Below are positions 1 through 5,481 of a DNA stretch of 5,481 bases, piece after piece. The notes beneath the pieces are model-generated. The model was not told the origin of the DNA and made no database searches. It worked only from the letters and a program-made list of their open reading frames with translations. Made by a program: the position numbers and the translations under genes. Positions within the stretch are counted from its first letter, which is position 1. Each line of letters opens with the position of its first letter. Source of the DNA: Hyphomicrobiales bacterium (lineage in GTDB: Bacteria > Pseudomonadota > Alphaproteobacteria > Rhizobiales > JAJFHB01); assembly GCA_021775795.1 (NCBI GenBank), contig JAJFHB010000394.1:1-5481 (forward strand), written 5' to 3'.

Positions 1-356
1 GCGCAAGCATCAATCTGACGGGAATTGTCGCGCCCGAGCTTGGCCGCCAATGCCTGCGGTCAGGTACAGCCCGCGATTGCGGATTGTTATCACGCGCATC
101 ACTGCTGGATCTCACCGCAGGAGCGACGATTGCCTGCACACGTTCCGATGTTGCCGATGCCGGGTACACATGTCTCTCGAACGGTTATGACCTTTCGGAA
201 GGCATGGTCTACACCGGCTGGGCATTGCCGCTTGCAGATGCGCCGGCCCGCTACTTCGATGTGCTGGCAACGGCGATGGAGCGTCCCCGCGGATTTTGGC
301 GCGGCGAATTTGTTGAGCCCTGGGCACCACTCACTGCGGTAACACAGGAGAGATGA
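1..356 (+). CDS. Thermonuclease (SNase)-like protein, C-terminal part, 5'-truncated
   Basis: Open reading frame entering from the left edge (first full codon at base 3) and ending at TGA 354-356; 117 residues are visible and the true start lies outside. The layout matches the C-terminal two thirds of the staphylococcal nuclease fold as found in proteobacterial thermonuclease-family proteins: a G-I-x-A-P-E-L segment followed by Cys at visible residues 7-17, a second Cys-Gly at 26-27, a helix, a G-x-T-I-x-C strand (40-45), a D-L...GW segment (63-73) and a G-F-W-R-G-E-F...P-W ending. Four cysteines (17, 26, 45, 57) fit disulfides in an exported protein. Active members cut DNA or RNA with Ca2+. 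Here the residues expected at the catalytic positions look changed: the Asp of the usual D-A/T-P-E motif is Val, and the D-R-Y-G-R segment is replaced by D-V-A-D-A. It may therefore be a non-catalytic relative. The internal TTG at 84 is not believed to be the start, because family similarity continues upstream of it. The 3' end overlaps the peptidase gene on the other strand by 26 bp. Confidence 0.72.
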   Translation, partial: ASINLTGIVAPELGRQCLRSGTARDCGLLSRASLLDLTAGATIACTRSDVADAGYTCLSNGYDLSEGMVYTGWALPLADAPARYFDVLATAMERPRGFWRGEFVEPWAPLTAVTQER

Positions 357-1437
357 GCGGCTCTCCGGAATACTCCACAGCAACACGATAAAGACCGTTC
401 ACAACATCGCTCATGCGCACGTAGTCAAGAGTATCGGGCGTATCTGAGCTCGTGTGATAATTGCCGTTACGGTACTCCGCAGTGTCAGTCACCATAAGCG
501 CGGGCAGTCCGAGATCCCAGAAGCTCGCGTGGTCAGACCGGTCTATACCCGGCACGAACGTTGGTGCATTTATTGAATAGACCGGCAGCTCACCGACACC
601 CATGAGATTGCGAACCCGTTGCACCATCGTTCGATCTTCTGAGCGGCCGATAACCCCGATGAAATCGGCAGTGTCAGGGTAATAGAGATAAAGCGGCGAC
701 CAGCCGAACAGGGAAAGAGGATAAGACTGCGACCCAGCCTCATCGGAATAATAGCCGATCATCTCAACCGAGATCATGAGCTTCAGGGTCGCCCCCTCCT
801 CTCCGAGACTTGCTGCGTAAACACGACTTCCCATGTCCTGGCTTTCGTACGCCGGCCACTCTTCCAACGTAAAAGCCACAATATCCAGGCGATGGGCCAG
901 AAACGGCTGATGCTTCCCCACCAGACGCGCAAGTTCCAGGATGCCGGCAACGCCACTGGCATTGTCATCCGCACCTGGATTGCTGTCGCCGTGAACATCA
1001 TAGTGGGCACCTATCACCAGCCGTTCCGCATCCCGCGGGCCGAAGGAACAGATGATGTTCCGGTAAGTGTTATCGCGAAACTCGAACGGCTGTTCCCAGA
1101 CAACACATCCCGCAGCAACAAAACTGTTAGAAATGTAATCAGCCGCACCTTCCAGGGAGGCAAGGTTGTTGAAGCTCCGCGACGGTTCAAGTGCAGAAAG
1201 ATACCGTACATCCGTTTCCAGAGCGGCGGCATCGGCGGAAGTGGCATTTTGGCGGTCCGCACTTGCAATGAAGAAGGCCGGGTTTCGCAGATACCAGTAG
1301 CCATACCCGTATGCAGCTGCCAGGCTCGCGATGCCGGTCACAATCGCAACTATGATAATCAGCCGCTTCCACGGGCGTTTCCTGGGTTGCTCGGAGGGGA
1401 GCCCCGGAGGTGGCTTTGGTTGCTCATGATGCTGCAT
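331..1437 (-). CDS. Membrane-anchored M28 family zinc metallopeptidase
   Basis: A 368-residue protein of peptidase family M28 (co-catalytic di-zinc aminopeptidases and carboxypeptidases). Residues 1-25 are polar, rich in Pro and basic residues (ending R-K-R-P-W-K-R). One hydrophobic segment follows at about 26-50 with no obvious cleavage site, so a signal anchor with the catalytic domain in the periplasm is predicted. Family motifs appear in order: G-A-H-Y-D-V (143-148, ligand His145), G-A-D-D-N-A-S-G (155-162, bridging Asp157), L-E-E (191-193, general base Glu192 and ligand Glu193), S-V-E-M-I-G-Y (223-229, ligand position Glu225, where many members have Asp), and N-Y-H-T-S-S-D-T-P-D-T-L (326-337, ligand His328). 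All five metal positions are filled, so it should be active; the substrate, probably the N-terminus of a peptide, cannot be told. The only two cysteines (111 and 130) could form a disulfide. The start is the first ATG of the frame, without a strong ribosome binding site. It is divergent from the GFA gene and convergent with the SNase-like gene. The family call is secure, the substrate is not. Confidence 0.93.
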   Translation of the reverse strand: MQHHEQPKPPPGLPSEQPRKRPWKRLIIIVAIVTGIASLAAAYGYGYWYLRNPAFFIASADRQNATSADAAALETDVRYLSALEPSRSFNNLASLEGAADYISNSFVAAGCVVWEQPFEFRDNTYRNIICSFGPRDAERLVIGAHYDVHGDSNPGADDNASGVAGILELARLVGKHQPFLAHRLDIVAFTLEEWPAYESQDMGSRVYAASLGEEGATLKLMISVEMIGYYSDEAGSQSYPLSLFGWSPLYLYYPDTADFIGVIGRSEDRTMVQRVRNLMGVGELPVYSINAPTFVPGIDRSDHASFWDLGLPALMVTDTAEYRNGNYHTSSDTPDTLDYVRMSDVVNGLYRVAVEYSGEPLISPVLPQ

Positions 1438-1443
1438 CTCAGA

Positions 1444-1472
1444 TATGTAAACCTACAAACACCGGTTGTCAG
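1444..1472 (-). promoter_or_regulatory. Possible sigma70-type promoter of the M28 peptidase gene
   Basis: Read on the minus strand, CTGACA (1472-1467, 5 of 6 matches to TTGACA) is followed after 17 bases by TACATA (1449-1444, a weak -10). The -10 ends only six bases before the ATG at 1437. Transcription would then begin at or next to the start codon, giving a leaderless or nearly leaderless mRNA, which would agree with the lack of a good ribosome binding site. The -10 match is poor and this is only a candidate. Confidence 0.25.
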
Positions 1473-1516
1473 GGCGGGCTGGCAAATAATCTGGCCGTAG
1501 AAAGCACATTTGCTGG

Positions 1517-1528
1517 ACACAATTGTGT
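1517..1528. promoter_or_regulatory. Perfect 12-bp palindrome, candidate operator
   Basis: ACACAATTGTGT is identical to its own reverse complement and has no loop. It lies in the 132-bp spacer between the divergent peptidase and GFA genes, 41 bases before the GFA start codon and about 80 bases before the peptidase start. Symmetric sites of this size are typical of dimeric helix-turn-helix regulators. No second copy was noticed in the window and no regulator gene lies nearby, so the function is inferred from symmetry and position only. Confidence 0.35.
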
Positions 1529-1552
1529 TTCTCAGGGTCTTTGCATGAAAAC

Positions 1553-1560
1553 GGATGGGA
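1553..1560 (+). promoter_or_regulatory. Ribosome binding site of the GFA gene, deciding its start
   Basis: The purine-rich run GGATGGGA ends nine bases before ATG 1570, a good Shine-Dalgarno position. The in-frame ATG at 1555 lies inside this run and has only weak complementarity upstream of it, so 1570 is preferred. Choosing 1555 would add just five residues (M-G-L-V-H). Confidence 0.5.
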
Positions 1561-1569
1561 TTGGTCCAC

Positions 1570-1998
1570 ATGGCAGACAAAGCAACAGAACTACCTCTTG
1601 CCGGTGGCTGCCAGTGTGGGGCTGTGCGTTACGAACTTAAAAGCCACCCAAACAGAACCTATGTCTGCCATTGCACCGAATGCCGCAAGCAGTCGGCATC
1701 AGCGTTCGGAATAACCCTCAACGTCAATCGTGATGCCTTTTTTCTTCTCAAGGGCACCACGAGCATCTGGAGCCGGGAGACTGACAGCGGCAACAGTCTT
1801 GATTGTCACTTCTGCCCCGTCTGTGGAACACGTGTGTGGCATGAGAGCGGGCCGGACACGGAAACGGTTTCCATTAAAGGTGGTTCACTTGATGCTGGAC
1901 CCGACCTGAGTGCCGGCATCCATATCTGGACCAGCCGAAAGCTGCCCGATGTTATCATTCCGGATGGGGCCGTGCAGATGCCTGGTGAGCCGGACTGA
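1570..1998 (+). CDS. GFA family zinc protein (glutathione-dependent formaldehyde-activating enzyme-like, CENP-V/GFA fold)
   Basis: A 142-residue protein covering one complete GFA domain. Visible motifs, numbered from ATG 1570: A-G-G-C-Q-C-G-A-V-R-Y (11-21), V-C-H-C-T-E-C-R-K (32-40) and H-F-C-P-V-C-G-T (80-87). All seven zinc cysteines of the family are present: Cys14, 16, 82 and 85 for the structural zinc, and Cys33, 35 and 38 for the second zinc, which in Paracoccus Gfa can be displaced by glutathione. Cys79 is an extra cysteine. The family is named after a protein reported to speed S-hydroxymethylglutathione formation, but most members have no proven reaction, so a gene name is not given. 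It is likely cytoplasmic, with no signal peptide. It is the first gene of a probable three-gene operon, with the thioesterase gene starting 30 bp downstream. An alternative start at 1555 is in frame. The family call is secure; the substrate is unknown. Confidence 0.92.
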   Translation: MADKATELPLAGGCQCGAVRYELKSHPNRTYVCHCTECRKQSASAFGITLNVNRDAFFLLKGTTSIWSRETDSGNSLDCHFCPVCGTRVWHESGPDTETVSIKGGSLDAGPDLSAGIHIWTSRKLPDVIIPDGAVQMPGEPD

Positions 1999-2013
1999 AA
2001 GAATTGATCATTT

Positions 2014-2027
2014 GGAGCGCAGAGCGC
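2014..2027 (+). promoter_or_regulatory. Ribosome binding site and small hairpin before the PaaI-type gene
   Basis: GGAG (2014-2017) lies 11 bases before ATG 2029, slightly far for a Shine-Dalgarno. The bases between contain GCGC-AGA-GCGC (2017-2027), a four-pair GC stem with a three-base loop, which could fold and bring the GGAG closer to the start codon or partly hide it. The stem is short and may be chance. Confidence 0.3.
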
Positions 2028-2028
2028 C

Positions 2029-2460
2029 ATGAAAATTCAAGTGCCCGAAACGCTTGAGCAGTGGAACAGTGCGGGCGAGGACTATCTCCCCGGTGTGTTG
2101 GGGATACATTTTGTGAAGCTGGAGGCCGATGAAGTTGTCGCCACCTTTGAGGCCTCACGCAGCATCAGTGCCTGGAACGGCTTTCTGCATGCAGGAGCAA
2201 TCGTTTCCCTTGCGGACACATGCTGCGGTTACGGCGCCCTGAACATTCTTCCAGACGGCGCGGATGGCTTCACCACTGTGGAGTTGAAGACAAACTTCCT
2301 GTCGACGGTCAATGACGGCATCGTCACCTGTTCTGCACGGCCGATACATGCAGGCCGTTCAACTCAGGTCTGGGATGCGGAAGTCGCAGATCAGGCCTCG
2401 GGAAAAGTGCTCGCACATTTCCGCTGTACACAAATGATCCTTTGGCCCCGGACATCCTGA
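2029..2460 (+). CDS. PaaI family hotdog-fold thioesterase
   Basis: A 143-residue single hotdog domain of the PaaI/YbgC-like thioesterase group, whose members hydrolyse acyl-CoA (often aryl- or hydroxyaryl-CoA) to free acid and CoA in the cytoplasm, usually as dimers or tetramers. The signature is N-G-F-L-H-A-G-A-I-V-S-L-A-D-T (50-64), with Asp63 at the position of the catalytic acid on the central helix and His54/Gly56 in the usual H-x-G turn. The strand T-V-E-L-K-T-N-F-L (83-91) is also typical. Two adjacent cysteines (65-66) follow the catalytic Asp. Length is normal for the family. The gene lies between the GFA and kinase/ATPase genes with gaps of 30 and 34 bp, so co-transcription is likely. 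Nothing specific to phenylacetate degradation is nearby, so the paaI name is not assigned and the substrate is unknown. Confidence 0.9.
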   Translation: MKIQVPETLEQWNSAGEDYLPGVLGIHFVKLEADEVVATFEASRSISAWNGFLHAGAIVSLADTCCGYGALNILPDGADGFTTVELKTNFLSTVNDGIVTCSARPIHAGRSTQVWDAEVADQASGKVLAHFRCTQMILWPRTS

Positions 2461-2494
2461 ACACCTCACCTCACGACGAGAAACGCCCACACCA

Positions 2495-4048
2495 ATGAGT
2501 GAAGTATCAAACCAGGATGGCGATCAAAGCGAAGTGATCTCATTTCTTCGGGCGGCCCCTTCATACGGGCCGCAATGCGAACAGGTAACCGTCACCGAAA
2601 CACATGGAGCAATGGTGTTTTTGGCCGGTGACGAGGTCTTCAAGATCAAGAAGCCAGTCAACTTCGGCTATATGGATTTCTCGACACTGGAGAAACGCCA
2701 CAACGTTTGCCGCCGTGAATTTGAACTGAACCAGCCACATGCCCCTCAACTATATCTCGGCATCGTCGCGATAACCCGCGAGAACGATGGATCACTCGCC
2801 TTCAACGGCCAGGGCATCCCCGTAGAATGGGCTGTGCATATGCGGCGTTTCGAGCAAGAGGCGGTGTTGGCTGCCCTGGCGAGTGCGGGTGAGCTTTCAG
2901 TTCCGCTGGCTAGGAATCTCGCGGCGGAAATCGCTGCATATCACAGGAGCGCATCAAGAGTGGCGGTGGCAGATGTCTCCAGCCGCATGTCAGCGATCAT
3001 TGAAGAGTTGAATGACGCATTCGAGAGTGCGTCGGATGTTCTGGCGCCCGATCAATGCGTCAGTTTTCGAAACGCGGCTATTGCTGAACTGCGGCGCATA
3101 GAAGCCTGCCTGCAAACACGCGCCAATAGCGGCTTTTGCCGCCGTTGCCATGGTGACCTTCACATGAACAACATCGTTGTACGGGAGGGCACGCCGGTAT
3201 TGTTTGATGCCCTGGAGTTTGATGAAAAGCTTGCCACCATCGATGTACTCTATGACCTTGCGTTTTTGTTGATGGACCTGGACCAACAGAACTTTCGCAA
3301 CATCGCCAATATCATTCTCAATCGTTATCTCTACTTTGCCGATGAACCAGCCAACATTGACGGGCTTGTCGCACTCCCATTGTTTCTGGCCCTGAGATCG
3401 GGCGTGAGGGCGCTCGTTGCCTTAACCCGGGCGGAACAGACTGCGGGTCGGGATGCCGAGCTTCTGCGCGATGAAGCGCGGCACTATTTCTCCTCCAGCC
3501 TTGGATATTTCCCCGTATCAGCACCCCTGCTGATTGCCGTCGGCGGTCTGTCTGGCTCCGGAAAATCAACTCTGGCCACCGCACTCAGCCCGTTCATCGG
3601 CCGCGCGCCCGGTGCCTTGCACCTGAGAAGCGATCTGGAACGCAAGCTTTTGCTTGGCGTGAGTGAAACCGTTCGCCTTGACCAAAGCGCCTACACCCTT
3701 GAGGTCAACGTTCGCGTCTATGAGCAGTTGTTTCAAAAGGCAGCCCGCGCATTGAGGGCCGGCCATTCGGTTGTCGTCGATGCCGTCTTTTCAGATCCGG
3801 CTGAACGATGGGACATAGAAGCTGTGGCACAGACTGAAGGTGTTGCCTTCACAGGTCTGTGGCTGACGGCCGACCAGGAGTGCCTGACATCTCGTGTTCG
3901 TTCCCGCAAAGGTGATGCATCAGATGCAACGGCAGAAGTTGTCGCTGGTCAGTTTGCTAGGGGCGCGGGCGAGATTTCCTGGCAAATCCTTGATGCGAGC
4001 AACGCGCCCGAAGCGGTACTCAAGGCGGCACTGGCAAGTGCAAGTTAG
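2495..4048 (+). CDS. Two-domain fusion: aminoglycoside-phosphotransferase-like kinase plus AAA/zeta-toxin-like P-loop kinase
   Basis: A 517-residue protein with two nucleotide-binding domains. The N-terminal part (about 20-340) is an APH-type kinase: N-lobe lysines in V-F-K-I-K-K-P-V-N-F-G-Y (48-59); a Brenner catalytic loop H-G-D-L-H-M-N-N (219-226, base Asp221, metal ligand Asn226); and F-D-A-L-E-F (237-242, metal-binding Asp238), followed by I-D-V-L-Y-D-L-A. The C-terminal part (about 344-517) is a small-molecule P-loop kinase: Walker A G-L-S-G-S-G-K-S-T (351-359), R-S-D-L-E-R-K (378-384), a hydrophobic V-V-V-D-A-V-F strand (426-432) and a lid-like S-D-A-T segment (476-479). Both active sites look intact. 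This architecture is widespread in proteobacteria and actinobacteria (Mycobacterium Rv2004c is, to my knowledge, of this type), but its substrate is not established; antibiotic resistance should not be assumed. The start is ATG 2495, with no good Shine-Dalgarno. It is the last gene of the + strand unit and its TAG overlaps the stop of the convergent flavoenzyme gene. Confidence 0.93.
   Translation: MSEVSNQDGDQSEVISFLRAAPSYGPQCEQVTVTETHGAMVFLAGDEVFKIKKPVNFGYMDFSTLEKRHNVCRREFELNQPHAPQLYLGIVAITRENDGSLAFNGQGIPVEWAVHMRRFEQEAVLAALASAGELSVPLARNLAAEIAAYHRSASRVAVADVSSRMSAIIEELNDAFESASDVLAPDQCVSFRNAAIAELRRIEACLQTRANSGFCRRCHGDLHMNNIVVREGTPVLFDALEFDEKLATIDVLYDLAFLLMDLDQQNFRNIANIILNRYLYFADEPANIDGLVALPLFLALRSGVRALVALTRAEQTAGRDAELLRDEARHYFSSSLGYFPVSAPLLIAVGGLSGSGKSTLATALSPFIGRAPGALHLRSDLERKLLLGVSETVRLDQSAYTLEVNVRVYEQLFQKAARALRAGHSVVVDAVFSDPAERWDIEAVAQTEGVAFTGLWLTADQECLTSRVRSRKGDASDATAEVVAGQFARGAGEISWQILDASNAPEAVLKAALASAS
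4045..4048. other. Stop-to-stop overlap of convergent genes
   Basis: The plus-strand kinase/ATPase stop TAG (4046-4048) and the minus-strand flavoenzyme stop TAA (read from 4047-4045) share bases. No non-coding space is left for an intergenic terminator, and I see no GC-stem with T-run on either side, so transcripts from the two strands probably run into each other's 3' ends. Confidence 0.8.
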
Positions 4049-5436
4049 AGCATCTTTCCAGGATTGAGAATATTGCCCGGATCAAACACCTGTTTGACGG
4101 ACCGTTGAAGGGTCAAAATTGTGGGCGGCACAAGATTTTGCAGAGGACCGCGCTTTTCCAAACCGATTCCATGCTCGGCCGAAAACGAGCCCCCCGCTTC
4201 ACAAACGCCTTTGTAGACCTCTGCTGAAACCGCATCATAGTGACCAGGATCTTCCACGCCGCTTGTTACGGTCAAATGCAGATTGCCATCCCCCAAATGC
4301 CCCATGGAAAACAGATGAAAGGCAGGATCGATCGCTGCTATTCGCTGCCCGAGGCCGTCGACATATTCATCCAACATATCCAGGGGAAGCGATAGGTCGT
4401 ACCAGTATCCGCCAGGGTGGCGGCGCTGCACGGCCCAGGAATCTTCGCGCACCCGCCAGATCTCACTGCGCTCTCGCTCACTCGCAGCGACAACCGCATC
4501 AACCAACTGACCCGCTTCAACGGCCTCGCCGAGCAGAGTTTCGAATATCTCGCGATCTTCCGGGCCCGTATCTTCGATCTCAAGAATGACGAAAACGCCC
4601 GCCTCCGCCTGCATGAACCGACGCAAGCTGTCGAAACCATTTTCTTCCGCTGTCACCCTTGCATAGGCGGGCCACATGATTTCCGCGCCGCGCAATTCTG
4701 GTCGCCTCGCCAACCGCATATTCGCATAGAGCGAGACCGCCGCCTCAGCATTTGCAAATGCGCAAAGGGCGGTGACGCGGTTTGGCGCAACGGGCTCAAG
4801 TTGCAGAACGGCCTTGGTGATGACGCCAAGAGTGCCTTCGCTGCCAATGAGCAGTTGCTTGAGGTCGTAGCCTTCGTTGGCCTTGGTAACCTGTTTCAGA
4901 TCATCGAATATCTCGCCGTTGGCCAGCACCGCTTGCAGACCTATTACACGGTGCCGCATGACGCCGTTGCGAAACGCTTCATTGCCCCCGGCGTTTGTTG
5001 CGATCATGCCGCCTATTGTGGCGCTGTCGCGGGCTGCAAGATCAATGCCGGGAGACAGCACGTGCTCAAGCGTTGCGACCTGCAAAGCGCCCAACGTCAC
5101 GCCGGCCTCAACCTCTACCGTCTGGGCTTTGGAATTGATTGACACAACGGAATTCAAGCGCTGCATAAGAAGCTGCACCTGACCCAGGCTGGAGACTGCC
5201 CCGCGCGCTAGCCCGGTACGGCCACCCTGGGTTACAACCGGCAAGGAGTGCTGAGTACACAGCTTCAATACGGCTGAGACCTGCGACGCATCAGCGGGCG
5301 CCACTGCAAAGCCGGCGCCAAAATTTTCCGGTTCTATGCCAGCGTCGAGGGCAACCAACCGGCCACCGGTGAATATCCATTCCTCACCGACGATGTCGGC
5401 TAGCTGGCGCTCAACCGAATTTTGCATGTCAGACAT
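4045..5436 (-). CDS. FAD-linked 2-hydroxyacid dehydrogenase/oxidase (GlcD / D-2-hydroxyglutarate / D-lactate dehydrogenase family)
   Basis: A 463-residue flavoprotein of the vanillyl-alcohol-oxidase (PCMH) superfamily, complete at both ends. FAD-binding motifs: T-Q-G-G-R-T-G-L (69-76), S-A-T-I-G-G-M-I-A-T-N-A-G-G (138-151) and L-I-G-S-E-G-T-L-G-V-I-T (196-207). The C-terminal cap has G-H-L-G-D-G-N-L-H (379-387), S-A-E-H-G-I-G (419-425) and F-D-P-G-N-I-L-N-P-G-K (451-461). His380, His387 and Glu421 match the metal site of D-2-hydroxyglutarate dehydrogenase. Family members oxidise D-2-hydroxyacids to 2-oxoacids, passing electrons to an electron-transfer flavoprotein, cytochrome or quinone; there is no signal peptide. 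The stretch G-Y-W-Y-D-L-S-L-P (343-351) has Trp345 where D-2-hydroxyglutarate dehydrogenases usually have the Lys of K-Y-D, arguing against that exact substrate. TGA directly precedes the ATG in frame, fixing the start. The best purine run (GGGAG) is too far upstream for a normal Shine-Dalgarno; translational coupling to an upstream gene is possible. Confidence 0.93.
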   Translation of the reverse strand: MSDMQNSVERQLADIVGEEWIFTGGRLVALDAGIEPENFGAGFAVAPADASQVSAVLKLCTQHSLPVVTQGGRTGLARGAVSSLGQVQLLMQRLNSVVSINSKAQTVEVEAGVTLGALQVATLEHVLSPGIDLAARDSATIGGMIATNAGGNEAFRNGVMRHRVIGLQAVLANGEIFDDLKQVTKANEGYDLKQLLIGSEGTLGVITKAVLQLEPVAPNRVTALCAFANAEAAVSLYANMRLARRPELRGAEIMWPAYARVTAEENGFDSLRRFMQAEAGVFVILEIEDTGPEDREIFETLLGEAVEAGQLVDAVVAASERERSEIWRVREDSWAVQRRHPGGYWYDLSLPLDMLDEYVDGLGQRIAAIDPAFHLFSMGHLGDGNLHLTVTSGVEDPGHYDAVSAEVYKGVCEAGGSFSAEHGIGLEKRGPLQNLVPPTILTLQRSVKQVFDPGNILNPGKML

Positions 5437-5481
5437 TCAAAAGCAGAAACTCGCGCTCCCAGGAACTGATAACCCGGCGAT
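5429..5481 (-). CDS. Probable C-terminal tail of an unidentified gene, truncated by the window edge
   Basis: On the minus strand a frame entering from the right edge encodes sixteen residues ending in W-E-R-E-F-L-L-L-N-V and stops at TGA 5431-5429, inside the first codons of the flavoenzyme gene (ATGTCTGA, 8-bp overlap). All three minus frames are open over these few bases, but this one has the highest share of G or C at third codon positions (11 of 16), and the short overlap is typical of coupled operon genes. The fragment is too short to assign a family. Confidence 0.35.
   Translation of the reverse strand, partial: RRVISSWEREFLLLNV

Noticed and set aside
84..356. TTG at 84 as the true start of a short 90-residue protein
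   Set aside because: The SNase-like similarity (the A-P-E-L turn and first cysteine) lies upstream of this codon in the same open frame, so the gene continues beyond the left edge.
892..1500. Plus-strand open frame of 202 codons opposite the M28 peptidase
   Set aside because: No recognisable family motifs. The minus-strand frame over the same bases contains the complete M28 metal-binding set, so this is a shadow frame in GC-rich DNA.
1510..1538. Plus-strand promoter for the GFA operon (TTGCTG, 17 bp, CAGGGT)
   Set aside because: The -10 match is too poor to annotate; other spacings in the spacer were no better.
2495..4048. Aminoglycoside resistance gene
   Set aside because: The APH-like fold is shared by many small-molecule kinases, and the fusion with a P-loop kinase belongs to a widespread chromosomal family not linked to resistance; no mobile-element context is seen.
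3535..4048. Zeta toxin of a toxin-antitoxin system
   Set aside because: The P-loop domain is fused to an APH-type kinase and no small antitoxin gene is adjacent; the architecture fits the known APH/AAA fusion family.
4417..5142. Plus-strand open frame of 241 codons opposite the flavoenzyme
   Set aside because: Lies wholly within a gene with clear FAD-binding motifs on the other strand; its translation resembles no family I know.

Overview
The window looks like a stretch of alphaproteobacterial chromosome. This is inferred from moderately GC-rich DNA, dense packing and the family mix (thermonuclease-like protein, GFA protein, PaaI thioesterase, APH/AAA fusion, GlcD-type flavoenzyme). I cannot name a genus. 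There is no tRNA, rRNA, IS element, phage gene, CRISPR array or plasmid function. Almost every base is coding.

Layout, left to right. Bases 1-356 (+) hold the C-terminal part of a staphylococcal-nuclease-like (SNase) protein whose start lies outside the window. It runs 26 bp tail-to-tail into a membrane-anchored M28 zinc peptidase at 331-1437 (-). A 132-bp divergent spacer (1438-1569) follows, the only sizeable non-coding gap; it carries a perfect 12-bp palindrome. To its right three genes run on the + strand with gaps of only 30 and 34 bp: a GFA-type zinc protein (1570-1998), a PaaI-type hotdog thioesterase (2029-2460) and a 517-residue aminoglycoside-phosphotransferase-like kinase fused to a P-loop kinase/ATPase (2495-4048). 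This unit ends in a 4-bp stop-to-stop overlap with an FAD-linked 2-hydroxyacid dehydrogenase/oxidase on the - strand (4045-5436). The last 53 bp probably hold the tail of another - strand gene that overlaps the flavoenzyme start by 8 bp.

How the genes may work together. The three + strand genes are probably one operon. The GFA fold is associated with thiol adducts, PaaI enzymes hydrolyse acyl-CoA thioesters, and the APH/AAA fusion should phosphorylate one or two unknown small molecules. A thiol/thioester clean-up or metabolite-repair theme is possible but is inference only. The peptidase is predicted to act outside the cytoplasm, and the flavoenzyme to oxidise a D-2-hydroxyacid. I see no clear new defence or mobile system. 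The points most worth a second look are the degenerate active site of the SNase-like protein, the palindrome in the divergent spacer, the linkage of the three + strand genes, and an altered substrate-pocket residue in the flavoenzyme.
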